Origin: Coprococcus aceti
Lineage (GTDB): Bacteria > Bacillota > Clostridia > Lachnospirales > Lachnospiraceae
Direction: 5' to 3'
Length of the DNA: 64,000 nt
NCBI RefSeq assembly: GCF_025567285.1
Contig: NZ_JAOQJT010000001.1
Location: 186,001 to 250,000 of the forward strand
Position 1 is the first letter of the stretch. Every line of letters starts with the position of its first letter. The notes under the pieces were generated by a model, which saw nothing but the letters and a program-made list of their open reading frames with translations, was not told the origin of the DNA and did not search any database. Shown one piece after another: positions 34,184-43,701 of this stretch. Position numbers and translations under genes: made by a program.

Positions 34184-37100
34184 TTATCTCTTCTTTATTA
34201 CAACCGATTTCTTTCCACTCCATGCGGAATAGTAAACCTTACCATCAATCTTCTTAAAGCTTCGTACTCTGACATAATATCTCTTGCCCTTAGTAAGTCG
34301 TTTGATGGTCTTACTTGTAACTGAACCTCCGTTTACATTGGCCGTCTTTGCAGATTTAAACGATGCATTGTCTGCATACTGTATCTGATATCCGGTGGCC
34401 TTGGCTGCCTTATTATATGTAACCTTGGCTGTTCCGGCCGATGCACTTGTGAATTTCTTCAGCTTCACGGCAGGTACATAACTTCCTGTCTTCTCGCCGC
34501 CAAATGCCGAATTGTATGTCACATCGCCAAATGTCTTATAAGTTCTTATCTTATATGTATACTTTACACCCACATTTTTAGCTGTGACGTCCACGAACGA
34601 TGTTGTATCCGGATTCTGAACAACACCTGCTATCGTATATGCTTTTCCATTTACTCCTCTGTAAACAACATATCCCGATGCTGCTTTATACTTCTTCCAG
34701 CTCAACTTTATTCCATTTGCTGTGTTGTCAATGGACTCAACTTTTCTCACACCCATCTTGATGTCAAATGTGAGTGTCTTCTCCCCTTCATAGTCACCCT
34801 TGAATTTGATGACAACTTTGGCCTTGCCGATATTCTTGTTATTTGAATATGAAACGCTGTAATTTCCTGCGGCAACCTTTCTGCCCTTTGAGTCTTTGAC
34901 CTCTACCGCAGGCTTCTTAGCTGTACCATCATACTCAACAGCGCTGTATGCAAGCCTGATACTCTTTATCCTGTATATACTCTGAGTTTCCTTGCTGGCT
35001 GACTTGCAGTTTTTGCACACATGCACCTTATATCCGTCACGGGTCTGTGATGCCTTTTTCTTAACCGTCCACACCGTCTGATAATCGTGAGGAACTGTGG
35101 TCTCATCGTCTATGATAGTATCCTTTTCTCCGCAGTTATTGTCACACTTTGCCGTCTTGGTTCCCTTCTGCGAACATGTGGCATTTCCATCTGACTCATA
35201 CTTTGTGAAGCTGTGTCCTGTAGCAGGGATCACCTCGGTCTCATATATATCCTCATCCTCAATGTACCTTGTCTTCTCTCCGTTCTCAGTACATGTCGGA
35301 GTCTTGGTTATGATCCATCCCTCGTCATCTCCAGCCCCAAACTTCTGGGTCTTTGACTCAGCATATATCCACTCTGATGAACCCGTATTCTTATATCTGA
35401 GATCCAGGGTCACATCTGTGTATGTGTCATTTTCCACAACAGACATGATTCCCTGAATGATATTTCCATATGCATCAGTCCATCTTCCGCTGACAAATGG
35501 TGTCTTCTGGCTCTCATTATTTGCATATGTTATCTCTATATCTCCGGTTACACTGTATCCGTCCTCTGTCTTCTTCACCTTGCATCCTGATATGCTCACA
35601 GCGGAGATATCGTACTCGTTCTCTACCTCTGCCTCCACCTTCTCAGGAGTGATCGTCACGCTTCCTGTCTGCTGCGACGCAAGGCTGATCCTGAATGTAT
35701 AACTGCGGTTCGCCTCAAATGTCCTGTCTATAATGAGTTGTCCGCCGTTCCGTGAGTATGTCTTTTCCAGAACCCCATCAGCATAGATTCTGGTGTATAC
35801 TGTATTATCTCCGCAGTCCACCGTAAATCTGTACTCTCCGGTCTCCGTTGGGATAAATTCATACTCGATGCCCTCTCCGTCATAGCTTATATCCGCTGTT
35901 GTCTTCTGACCCGGTGTTATTTTCCCATTACCTGTCACATACGAATCGTGATATGTAAATGTTATCTGATCATCTTTCTCTCTCGCATAGAGTGCTATAA
36001 TATAGCTTCCCTTTTTCAGAGAGAAAGCATCTCCACTGCTATATGTATCTGAAAAGCTGCCATCATCCTCAATGGTATATATACCCTTAAGCTCAAAGCC
36101 CTGTCTCTGAAGGGATACCACTCCATCTGACGCAATATCAAATCTGTACAGCTTTACATCCCCAGTGTTCTCAACACCTGAAAGCACCGCAGGCTCACCT
36201 GATATCAGGTACTCCAGCTCATCCACATTCAGATCCACGACATCAAATGATGCTCCCTGAACTTCACAATCGTCAGCCATTCCCCATATGTAAGGTATTA
36301 TCTCATATGATCCGGTCTGTTCTGTTATCGTGTCGATGCTTAAATAGCTGCTCACCCTGCCGTTTTTCGTGATCGTATAGCTTGTATCATCGTCATCCGC
36401 ATCAAATGTTCTGGTGCTTCCATCAGAATATGTGACAACGGTTTTTATGCTACCCTTAAGCTCATCAAATTCCCTCAGATATTCAGTCTTAGAAACGGTT
36501 GTGCTTACGCTTACAGCCTTGACGATCTCCTTCATTGTCACGCCGCATTTATTTACATTTTTTCCCGGATACACACATACATACAGATCCCCGCCTGCTG
36601 TGTCAAATCCCGCACTGCCAAATCCATCAGATGAATAAGCCACGTTTTTAGTCGTTATCTCTATTCCATTTGCATCCAAAATCCTGATGCCATCGATCTT
36701 CTCATCTGCGGATACCACATACGAACCCGCCTGGGCACTTACCTTATATATATGCACATATCTGTCGCCTGAAATATCAAGCGTCTTTGAGCTGTTCCAT
36801 GTTCCAAGGCTCATGCTCTGTGCAGTCTTCACTGCAAATGGTATCTCAACCGTATCCATGCCATCCGCACCAGCGATTGCAAGTTCAACCATGTATCTGC
36901 CAGTATCAACCCTGCTGCCAAAGCCTGCGATCTCGACATACTTTCCAGTTTTCTCGTTATATCTGTACCATGTACTCGTGATCAGCTCATTATCCTCGCT
37001 GTCACCGACACTGGCCTCTTTTACACTGCCATCATCATATACAAACTGGAGAGTCTCTCTATCCAGAAGGTTTTTGATACCTGATAATTTCATATCTGGA

Positions 37101-39484
37101 AGGAATTCATAGGTTCTGTTATCTCTCAGCTTCCATGAACTGATCTTTGAATTTGACAAAGTTTCTCCCCTTGTCACATTCATGCTCCAACTGGTCTGCG
37201 TATCTCCCCACTTGTCCTCTACTCCGCCATCGAGACAGATATAGTATGTATTGCCACTCTCAAGTGCAGCCTCGCCATCCGATACACTAAGTTTCTTCAG
37301 ATCATACATTGTCTCATCGTCAGCGTCGATCTTGCTGTAGATCTCCATACCGCCCACTGGGGCAAATGTATACCTGGCAGATATCGAAGGCTTAAACGTA
37401 TAGTATGCACTGCCATTCTCCGACATGCTTACCTGATTAGAGCCCTCCGCAAGACTTCCGGCAGCAACATCCTCTATATCCTTTATCTCTATGTCATATG
37501 CATAAGAGTCCTCACTATACAGTGTGTATATCCTAATCTGTGCCGCTCCGACAGGGCACTCATTTTCCATATCTGTAACTATCTCAGCACGTACCTCGTC
37601 TCCTCTGGAGGTTTCCACACTGTCCGAATCGTCAAACACCAGCTCCTCTGTTTTTCCGTCAGCATACGAGATCTTTACTCTGGTTCCATCTACATAACTG
37701 CTGATATCCTTATCGTAGCTACCCATTCTGATGAAATCTGTGTTCTCGGGAACAGCAATCATATCTGTCACTTTCGGAATAAAGCTCAGTCTCACATTTG
37801 TCTTGGAAGTAGATAACTCATTATACAGGCCTACGTAATAAGTGCTGCCTCCAGTAAGTTTTCCTGTAACCTCTACCGGGCCCTCATCACCGGACTCATA
37901 TACACAATAAGGACTGTCGCTTTCTATTACCACACTTCCGTCAAATGGCATGACAAAACTGTAATAGGCCTTGTCATACTCATCCGTTCCGACACTCACA
38001 TTGTTGTCACCTTCGGAGAGCTGTCCTGCGCTCAGCTTGTCTATGGACACTACCTTAAGCACTGCCGTGCCGAGCAGCTCCTGATCTTCCTCAGCCGCAT
38101 CATATCCCACAGCTACTTTGTACTCGCCCTCTGAAAGATTTACACCTTTTTCATATTCGTACTCTTTCCAGTTATCATCAGATGACGAATAATATACTGT
38201 ATATCTGTTTCCATTACTGTATCCACTTCCACCGGTCAGATCTATGCTTTCCGTGGACTTATCATTATACTTTATTGTACTGCTCGCACCATTCATGAAG
38301 CTTATCGGCGTTCCTGCTGCCCATTCGCTCTTTGCCAGCTTCAATGTCACCCCTGAAGGTGCCGCATACTTCTTCGCCTTGAGCCTGACCTCATTCAATG
38401 TTTCATTGTCATCATCCGTTGTTCCTGAAAGTCTGACATAATAGATCTTTCCCTTGACAAATGAATACCTGTCATTATCGGTCTCAACCACCGCCATGTC
38501 CGAATCATATACATCTATAAATGCAGTTGATGATTTATCTACTTCAAACACAAAGTCAGCAGTTGCAGATGGTATAAATCTGTAATACTCGTAACCGTCC
38601 ACCCTGGTATCATATGCGTAGGTATCCGTCTCACTGATATTCCTTTTTCCTACAAAATATTCAGCAGGAGTCTGCACCTTTGCAGTGTACGAATCGTATA
38701 TCTTGGTCGACTGGTTCGGCTCACTATCCATTTTATCTGTAAGCTGAACAGTATACGTACCGGCCGGAAGTTTTTCCGCATCCGCATACGATACCATATC
38801 CCCTTCATCGCCCTCATAATAATAACTTCCCTTGGAATCCTTCACCCACAGACTGTATGTAACTCCATCTATCTTACAGTCTGAGCCGCTGATACCTGAA
38901 CTGCGCACCTTTCCACCGGAATAGGTTACCGTTGCGTACGCCGATGTTATGGAGTCTGGTGTTCCCTCCAGTATCGTTGTATTATCCGGCACCATTTTTA
39001 TTGCCGCCACATCCGGAAGCTTTCTCACGCTTATATTTGCACTTTCGGAAACTGTATAAGAACGGGCATACTTAGACCCAAGAATGTATTTCTCCCCCGC
39101 AGTGCACTTGTATACCAGCCTGCAGCATCCACTGCCATCCTTTTTACCTGTAGCAAGGCGCTTACTCTTACTGTTATACAAGGTCTCCTGAAGCATCAGC
39201 CGTGACTGGCTTCCCTGCAATATTATCTCATAATATCCTGTCTCATCCGTGACAAATGATATTTTACTCTCCTTGCCATTAACTATGTTCACAACCCCAT
39301 AGTCACCCTCAAGCTCTGAAATATCCTCTGTAGCTGCTGATATCTCAGCTTCATTCATCTGTACGGCATACGCTGTCATATTTGACAGCAAAGTCTGTGC
39401 CTGTGCAGTCGTCATCGGTATATGAATGCACGACGACACCATGGCTACAGTTACAGCCGCAGCCATTATCCCCTTCAATTTCAT
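34184..39484 (-). CDS. Very large secreted multi-repeat protein (PPC/Ig-like modules, Cys modules, Fn3 C-terminus)
   Basis: A 1766-residue protein starting after GGGAGG with a signal peptide (MKLKGIMAAAVTVAMVSS to AQA). By eye about seven PPC-like beta modules follow, each with a strand such as YYTFKPSISARYTF or YEFIPTETGEYRFTV and a closing GNTYYICL/GSTYYVGL motif. They alternate with Ig-like modules (VVTYSDGSTRTFDAD, IKYNDKSTESIDL). Residues about 1390-1500 hold Cys modules (CTENGEKTRYIEDEDIYETE, CKNCKSAS). A YDG-type domain (YDGTAKKPAVEVKDSKGRK) and two Fn3-like modules end it. No LPXTG or membrane helix. Probably a cell-surface or matrix protein binding polymers; enzymatic motifs were not seen. 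Confidence 0.85.
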   Translation of the reverse strand: MKLKGIMAAAVTVAMVSSCIHIPMTTAQAQTLLSNMTAYAVQMNEAEISAATEDISELEGDYGVVNIVNGKESKISFVTDETGYYEIILQGSQSRLMLQETLYNSKSKRLATGKKDGSGCCRLVYKCTAGEKYILGSKYARSYTVSESANISVRKLPDVAAIKMVPDNTTILEGTPDSITSAYATVTYSGGKVRSSGISGSDCKIDGVTYSLWVKDSKGSYYYEGDEGDMVSYADAEKLPAGTYTVQLTDKMDSEPNQSTKIYDSYTAKVQTPAEYFVGKRNISETDTYAYDTRVDGYEYYRFIPSATADFVFEVDKSSTAFIDVYDSDMAVVETDNDRYSFVKGKIYYVRLSGTTDDDNETLNEVRLKAKKYAAPSGVTLKLAKSEWAAGTPISFMNGASSTIKYNDKSTESIDLTGGSGYSNGNRYTVYYSSSDDNWKEYEYEKGVNLSEGEYKVAVGYDAAEEDQELLGTAVLKVVSIDKLSAGQLSEGDNNVSVGTDEYDKAYYSFVMPFDGSVVIESDSPYCVYESGDEGPVEVTGKLTGGSTYYVGLYNELSTSKTNVRLSFIPKVTDMIAVPENTDFIRMGSYDKDISSYVDGTRVKISYADGKTEELVFDDSDSVETSRGDEVRAEIVTDMENECPVGAAQIRIYTLYSEDSYAYDIEIKDIEDVAAGSLAEGSNQVSMSENGSAYYTFKPSISARYTFAPVGGMEIYSKIDADDETMYDLKKLSVSDGEAALESGNTYYICLDGGVEDKWGDTQTSWSMNVTRGETLSNSKISSWKLRDNRTYEFLPDMKLSGIKNLLDRETLQFVYDDGSVKEASVGDSEDNELITSTWYRYNEKTGKYVEIAGFGSRVDTGRYMVELAIAGADGMDTVEIPFAVKTAQSMSLGTWNSSKTLDISGDRYVHIYKVSAQAGSYVVSADEKIDGIRILDANGIEITTKNVAYSSDGFGSAGFDTAGGDLYVCVYPGKNVNKCGVTMKEIVKAVSVSTTVSKTEYLREFDELKGSIKTVVTYSDGSTRTFDADDDDTSYTITKNGRVSSYLSIDTITEQTGSYEIIPYIWGMADDCEVQGASFDVVDLNVDELEYLISGEPAVLSGVENTGDVKLYRFDIASDGVVSLQRQGFELKGIYTIEDDGSFSDTYSSGDAFSLKKGSYIIALYAREKDDQITFTYHDSYVTGNGKITPGQKTTADISYDGEGIEYEFIPTETGEYRFTVDCGDNTVYTRIYADGVLEKTYSRNGGQLIIDRTFEANRSYTFRISLASQQTGSVTITPEKVEAEVENEYDISAVSISGCKVKKTEDGYSVTGDIEITYANNESQKTPFVSGRWTDAYGNIIQGIMSVVENDTYTDVTLDLRYKNTGSSEWIYAESKTQKFGAGDDEGWIITKTPTCTENGEKTRYIEDEDIYETEVIPATGHSFTKYESDGNATCSQKGTKTAKCDNNCGEKDTIIDDETTVPHDYQTVWTVKKKASQTRDGYKVHVCKNCKSASKETQSIYRIKSIRLAYSAVEYDGTAKKPAVEVKDSKGRKVAAGNYSVSYSNNKNIGKAKVVIKFKGDYEGEKTLTFDIKMGVRKVESIDNTANGIKLSWKKYKAASGYVVYRGVNGKAYTIAGVVQNPDTTSFVDVTAKNVGVKYTYKIRTYKTFGDVTYNSAFGGEKTGSYVPAVKLKKFTSASAGTAKVTYNKAAKATGYQIQYADNASFKSAKTANVNGGSVTSKTIKRLTKGKRYYVRVRSFKKIDGKVYYSAWSGKKSVVIKKR

Positions 39485-39544
39485 ATGTAACCTCCCTTTT
39501 TCTCCCATACATATTCAGCACATTTATGCCGAATATATAAGCAC

Positions 39545-39584
39545 AAAAAATTACAGCCTCATATTATCATGAAGCTGTAATTTA
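39545..39584 (-). terminator. Rho-independent terminator of the GH36 gene
   Basis: AAATTACAGC and GCTGTAATTT with further inner pairs; on the minus strand it is followed by TTTTTTG. It closes the alpha-galactoside operon. Confidence 0.85.
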
Positions 39585-39637
39585 ATACAATATAATTAAT
39601 AATTATGTATAAATAACACAATATCACTTATGCAATT

Positions 39638-41830
39638 TTACTTTCTAACCAGATGGATCTGGTAAGCATTGTACTCGCCGAACTTGAGTGGTACAGGAAG
39701 TCCTATCTGGTCAAGTCCCTGTCCGCTGTACTCTGCTCCGGTCTCCTCGTCAACGTATGTGGCATCCACATCAAGTCCCTTTACTCTGACAAAAGGTACA
39801 GGGGCATTGCAGAAGCTCTCCACCGTCACGATATTGACAAGGGTCTCTGACTTGTCCCTTGCGACAAATGACCATGCAGCTACACCTTTGCTCTTATCCG
39901 CATCCGTCAGTCTGTAGTAAAGTCCATTATGAAGAAGATCCCAGTACTTCTTGTAGTTTTCTACCTGAGCCTTTACCTCTTCCTTCTCCTCATCGCTGAC
40001 CTTGTTCAGATCAAGCTCGTAGCCAAAGCTTCCTGCCATGGCAACAACGGCTCTTGTATTGAATGGAGTTGTCCTGCCTGTCTGATGATTTGGAACCGCT
40101 GATACGTGTGAACCAACCACCGATATAGGATAGCCAAATGAAGTTCCATACTGTATGTCAAGTCTGCAGATGGCATCTGTATCATCACTGCACCAGATCT
40201 GTGGTGTGTAATACATCATTCCGGCATCAAATCTTCCGCCGCCACCGCTGCAGCCCTCGATGAACATCTTTGGATATCTTGCCTGAAGTCTCTCCATGAA
40301 GTCATATACACCGAGTACATACTTGTAGAGGATAGTTCCATTGTTCTGGATTCCTTCGGTCATGGAGTATACGTTCAGTATACTTCTGTTCATATCCATC
40401 TTTATGTAATCAACATCTATCTTGTCCAGCACTGCTGTCATCTGGTCAAATATGCAGTTTACGACCTCTTTTCTTGAGAAGTCCAGATTGAGCTGGCTTC
40501 TTCCCATGACAGGCTTTCTTCCAGGGATCACAAAAGCATAATCCGGATGCTCCTTGAACAGGTTACTCTTCTCAGATACCATCTCAGGCTCGATCCAGAT
40601 ACCGAACTTCATGCCGAGATCCTTAACCCTCTTGACAACATCAGCCATAGGGCCGCCCATCTTATCCTCATTTACAAACCAGTCGCCGAGACCTGACTTG
40701 TCATCATTTCTCACACCGAACCAGCCGTCATCCAGAACCAGCATCTCAACGCCGAGCTCTGAAGCCTGCTTTGCTATATTAACTATATCATCACCGTTGA
40801 AGTCGAAGTATACTGCCTCCCAACTGTTGATGAGAATAGGTCTTCTCTTTGTCTTGTACTCACCGCGGCAGATATTGTATCTCACAACATCATGCATCTT
40901 GTGTGACATGTCGGCAAATCCATCAGGTGAATAAACCATAACTACCTCAGGTGCCACAAACTCGCTCTCAGGATAGAGCACATACTCAAACATCTCATCC
41001 TGAACACCCATATTGAGTCTCACCTGATCTGTCTGATCCTTCTCAACCTCACAGTTGAAGCTTCCGCTGTAGAGAAGTGAGATTCCATAGCAGTCACCTG
41101 CATCCTCATTCGCATCCTTGCCTGCTATAACCACAAATGGGCTGTGCTGATGGCTTGATGTACCCCTTGTGCTTCCGATCTTCTTCACACCATGATTTAT
41201 AGCTTCTCTCTCATACATGCGCTCCATAGCATGTCTTCCGTGGAAGTGGATGAGATCATAATCACCTGTCACAAAATCCAGGCTCACACTTGATGCCTTT
41301 GCCACAAATATATCCGCATCGCTTATATTTCTGATTATAGCTGATCTTGTGATCAGATCCTTATCCTCTATAATTCCATACAGAAGATCAACCTCCACTC
41401 CCACCTGAGGATCCTGAAGAACGATCTTAAGGGTCTCACCCTTCTCGCCGTCATTTGTGTAAGCAGCAGGAAGTCCCTTGAGACTATACTTACTGTCCAT
41501 CACCTCATATGAAACATATCTGAGATCACATCCATGTATTCCCTCTATGTCCTTTATGTTGAATGCCGGAGTCCTGAAATCTCCGTTGCCGTAGCAGCTA
41601 TATTCCAGTGGAATGTTGTCCAGAGAGAATTCTCTGTGCTCCTGTGCTTCATAAGGATTGCCTGAGAATCCTCTATCGTAATGAGTTATGACATATGACA
41701 TATCCCCGTCCATTTTCTTGCCATAATACAGATGAGCCAGATACCCATAGTCGATCACCTTCATCTGATATGTAGTATTTTTGGTGTTCAATGTGAAAAG
41801 CTTTTTCTCTTCATTTATCAATATTGCCAT
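39638..41830 (-). CDS. Alpha-galactosidase, GH36
   Basis: A 730-residue cytoplasmic enzyme that releases galactose from melibiose, raffinose or stachyose. The GH36 barrel motifs are all present: LVLDDGWFGVRNDDKSGLGD, FGIWIEPEMVSEKS, GRSQLNLDFSRKEVV. The nucleophile Asp is in VDYIKMDMNRSI and the acid/base Asp in QIWCSDDTDAICR; EGCSGGGGRFDAGMMYYTPQ lies between. No signal peptide. The start at 41830 (MAILINEEKK) follows AGGAGG; the ATG at 41881 is not favoured. It ends an operon with the substrate-binding protein, two permeases and a small membrane protein, consistent with uptake of the oligosaccharide before hydrolysis. Confidence 0.95.
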   Translation of the reverse strand: MAILINEEKKLFTLNTKNTTYQMKVIDYGYLAHLYYGKKMDGDMSYVITHYDRGFSGNPYEAQEHREFSLDNIPLEYSCYGNGDFRTPAFNIKDIEGIHGCDLRYVSYEVMDSKYSLKGLPAAYTNDGEKGETLKIVLQDPQVGVEVDLLYGIIEDKDLITRSAIIRNISDADIFVAKASSVSLDFVTGDYDLIHFHGRHAMERMYEREAINHGVKKIGSTRGTSSHQHSPFVVIAGKDANEDAGDCYGISLLYSGSFNCEVEKDQTDQVRLNMGVQDEMFEYVLYPESEFVAPEVVMVYSPDGFADMSHKMHDVVRYNICRGEYKTKRRPILINSWEAVYFDFNGDDIVNIAKQASELGVEMLVLDDGWFGVRNDDKSGLGDWFVNEDKMGGPMADVVKRVKDLGMKFGIWIEPEMVSEKSNLFKEHPDYAFVIPGRKPVMGRSQLNLDFSRKEVVNCIFDQMTAVLDKIDVDYIKMDMNRSILNVYSMTEGIQNNGTILYKYVLGVYDFMERLQARYPKMFIEGCSGGGGRFDAGMMYYTPQIWCSDDTDAICRLDIQYGTSFGYPISVVGSHVSAVPNHQTGRTTPFNTRAVVAMAGSFGYELDLNKVSDEEKEEVKAQVENYKKYWDLLHNGLYYRLTDADKSKGVAAWSFVARDKSETLVNIVTVESFCNAPVPFVRVKGLDVDATYVDEETGAEYSGQGLDQIGLPVPLKFGEYNAYQIHLVRK

Positions 41831-41903
41831 GCCCAAGTCCTCCTTTTCGTGATCTCCAGTTTCTCTACAGCCAAATTTCATTTGACTGGTCTTTCCTCAT
41901 AAT

Positions 41904-42608
41904 TTATCTACAACCAGCTCCGCCGGATTGTATTCCAAGTTCCACCATGTAGTCCACAAATTTCTCCACATATCCATAATCCGCCGCATATGCTGACAAT
42001 CCAATATATGCCTTGCCATCTGTGTACTCAGTAAGTCCTGCCGCCTTGTATCCTTCAGATACATCTATTCCGACAGGTATCTTCTTCCCCTCTTCATCCT
42101 CGTAATAAATTATCCTATCCTTATACTTATCATATATATCGCCGACCTTCTCATCCGACAGGTCTGCAAGTCTGCCGCTCTTCGCCAGACCTATGAGATT
42201 GTCATACTGGCACAAGACTGCCTGAGCAGTGTCCGCCTCAAGGTATGCCAGCACCTTCATATAGTAACTGTTCTTATAATCTGAGTTATTTGCCAGATTA
42301 AAAAATGCATTGTTGTCAAACGTAACCCTTCCCGGGAGATTTTCTTCCCCTACATACGACACAAATCCCTGTGTCAGCCTGCAGTCCTCTGAAACATCAT
42401 CGTAGTTGTTCACAAGGACGACATCCAGTATCGGCTTGTCCTCCCTCGTTGCAAACACAACAGTGAAATACACTACAAGTCCCACGAGAACGACCGCACC
42501 GATTATCCAAAGCTTGTAATAATCCCAGATATATCCTATTTTTTTGCGGGTGGAGTCCATCTCTTTGATCTTCTGTTTTTCTTCTTCCGTGATTATCGGC
42601 TTTCTCAT
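41904..42608 (-). CDS. Single-span membrane protein of the alpha-galactoside operon, function unknown
   Basis: A 234-residue protein beginning after AAAGGAGG. The first 35 residues are charged (MRKPIITEEEKQKIKEMDST), then one membrane helix (LWIIGAVVLVGLVVYFTVVF) and an outer domain of about 175 residues with strands such as ILDVVLVNNYDD and VPVGIDVSEGYKAAG-like elements. The outer domain recalls solute-binding proteins in style (LADLSDEKVGDIYDKYKDRI), but no family is certain. It lies between the permease genes and GH36, separated from the permeases by a structured 235-base spacer. A role as accessory component of the transporter is an inference from position. Confidence 0.75.
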   Translation of the reverse strand: MRKPIITEEEKQKIKEMDSTRKKIGYIWDYYKLWIIGAVVLVGLVVYFTVVFATREDKPILDVVLVNNYDDVSEDCRLTQGFVSYVGEENLPGRVTFDNNAFFNLANNSDYKNSYYMKVLAYLEADTAQAVLCQYDNLIGLAKSGRLADLSDEKVGDIYDKYKDRIIYYEDEEGKKIPVGIDVSEGYKAAGLTEYTDGKAYIGLSAYAADYGYVEKFVDYMVELGIQSGGAGCR

Positions 42609-42637
42609 AGACGTCCTCCTTTTGTTTCTGTGTTGAG

Positions 42638-42783
42638 TGGACGCGTGAGAGGCGCTTCGCGCGGCGTCCACGGCATAGTAAATACTTCGTATTTACGATA
42701 TATTTTGGAACAGACGCATGAGAGGCGCTTCGCGCGGCGTCTGCAGCATCGTAAATACTTCGTATTTACGATATATTTCACAA
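42638..42783 (-). repeat. Two 73-base direct repeats, each with two TTCG-loop hairpins
   Basis: The unit contains a GC-rich hairpin (GCG-CTTCG-CGC core, extended to GGACGC/GCGTCC or AGACGC/GCGTCT) and an AT hairpin (GTAAATA-CTTCG-TATTTAC), followed by GATATATTT. Corresponding positions recur 73 bases apart (GTAAATAC at 42678 and 42751). Between copies the outer stem changes on both sides (GTGGACGC/GCGTCCAC against AGACGC/GCGTCT), so pairing is kept, which points to a selected RNA structure. Confidence 0.85.
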
Positions 42784-42811
42784 GGGTGGCGTCAGTAACT
42801 GACGTCACCCT
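42783..42811 (-). other. Intercistronic hairpin after the second permease gene
   Basis: AGGGTGGCGTCAGT pairs with ACTGACGTCACCCT, 14 base pairs with one mismatch and a one-base centre. No T run follows, so it is more likely an mRNA-stability or processing hairpin than a terminator. Confidence 0.7.
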
Positions 42812-42843
42812 GTGGTCATATATAATATCTTCTTTAACTTTCT

Positions 42844-43686
42844 TTAGAGCTTTCCACCTGATGTTGCGATACCTTCTACGAACTGCTTCTGGAATATCAG
42901 GTATATAACGATCATTGGTATACATGATATAAGAGATGCAGCCATCAGCTGTGGATAATTGGACTGATACTGTCCCTGCATTGTTGCAAGAGCTGCTGAG
43001 AGCGGCATCTTGTTTGCACTGCTGTTTACAACCAGTGGCCACATCAGATCCTTGAATGCGAACACTGCTGTGAATATACCGAGGGCAACCATCGATGATC
43101 TTGCAAGCGGAGCCATGACAAACACGAATGTCTTTGGAATGTTACATCCGTCAAGTCTCGCTGCCTCCTCGAGATCTCCAGGAAGTCCCATGTAAGCCTG
43201 CTTGAGCAGGAAAGTACCGAACGCTGTTACAATTCCCGGGAATACCAGAGCAAACATTGTATTTGTCATGCCCATCTTACTGATCATCAGGAACTGTGGG
43301 ATGATGAATATCTGTGAAGGAATCATCATCTGGAAAAGTATCAGGGAGAACATAAAGTCTCTGCCCTTGAACTTAAGTCTTGCAAATGCATATCCTGCGA
43401 GTGTTGCTGTGAGACATGCACACACAACTCTGAAGAATATGAGCAGTAATGTGTTCTTGTAGAGAACAAGGAAGTTCATGTTATTCCAAACAGTAGTGAA
43501 CGCGTCTGTACGCCACTGTGATGGGAATATTACGAATGGACTTACCGAAGTTGCCTCTGTTACTGTCTTAAATGCTGTGAGTGTCATCCATACAAATGGC
43601 ACTATCATAATGATTGAGAATATGATCAGAATGAGGTGAATCAATAATCTCTGCATTCTTCTCTTAAACTGTACGCCTCTTGTCAT
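42844..43686 (-). CDS. Carbohydrate ABC transporter permease, MalG type
   Basis: A 280-residue inner-membrane permease with six predicted spans (IILIIFSIIMIVPFVWMTL near the start) and the ATPase-contact EAA loop GDLEEAARLDGCNIPKTFVF, typical of CUT1 sugar importers. It ends VIYLIFQKQFVEGIATSGG, a standard MalG-like tail. It follows the MalF-type gene by 15 bases. With that partner and the lipoprotein upstream it should import alpha-galacto-oligosaccharides, as inferred from the GH36 gene in the operon. No ATPase gene is present; a shared MsmX-like ATPase elsewhere is expected. Confidence 0.94.
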   Translation of the reverse strand: MTRGVQFKRRMQRLLIHLILIIFSIIMIVPFVWMTLTAFKTVTEATSVSPFVIFPSQWRTDAFTTVWNNMNFLVLYKNTLLLIFFRVVCACLTATLAGYAFARLKFKGRDFMFSLILFQMMIPSQIFIIPQFLMISKMGMTNTMFALVFPGIVTAFGTFLLKQAYMGLPGDLEEAARLDGCNIPKTFVFVMAPLARSSMVALGIFTAVFAFKDLMWPLVVNSSANKMPLSAALATMQGQYQSNYPQLMAASLISCIPMIVIYLIFQKQFVEGIATSGGKL

Positions 43687-43701
43687 ATCGATTCCCCCTT
43701 C

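Noticed and set aside
42638..42783. CRISPR array
   Set aside because: Only two units, directly abutting, without variable spacers; the repeats are hairpin cassettes.
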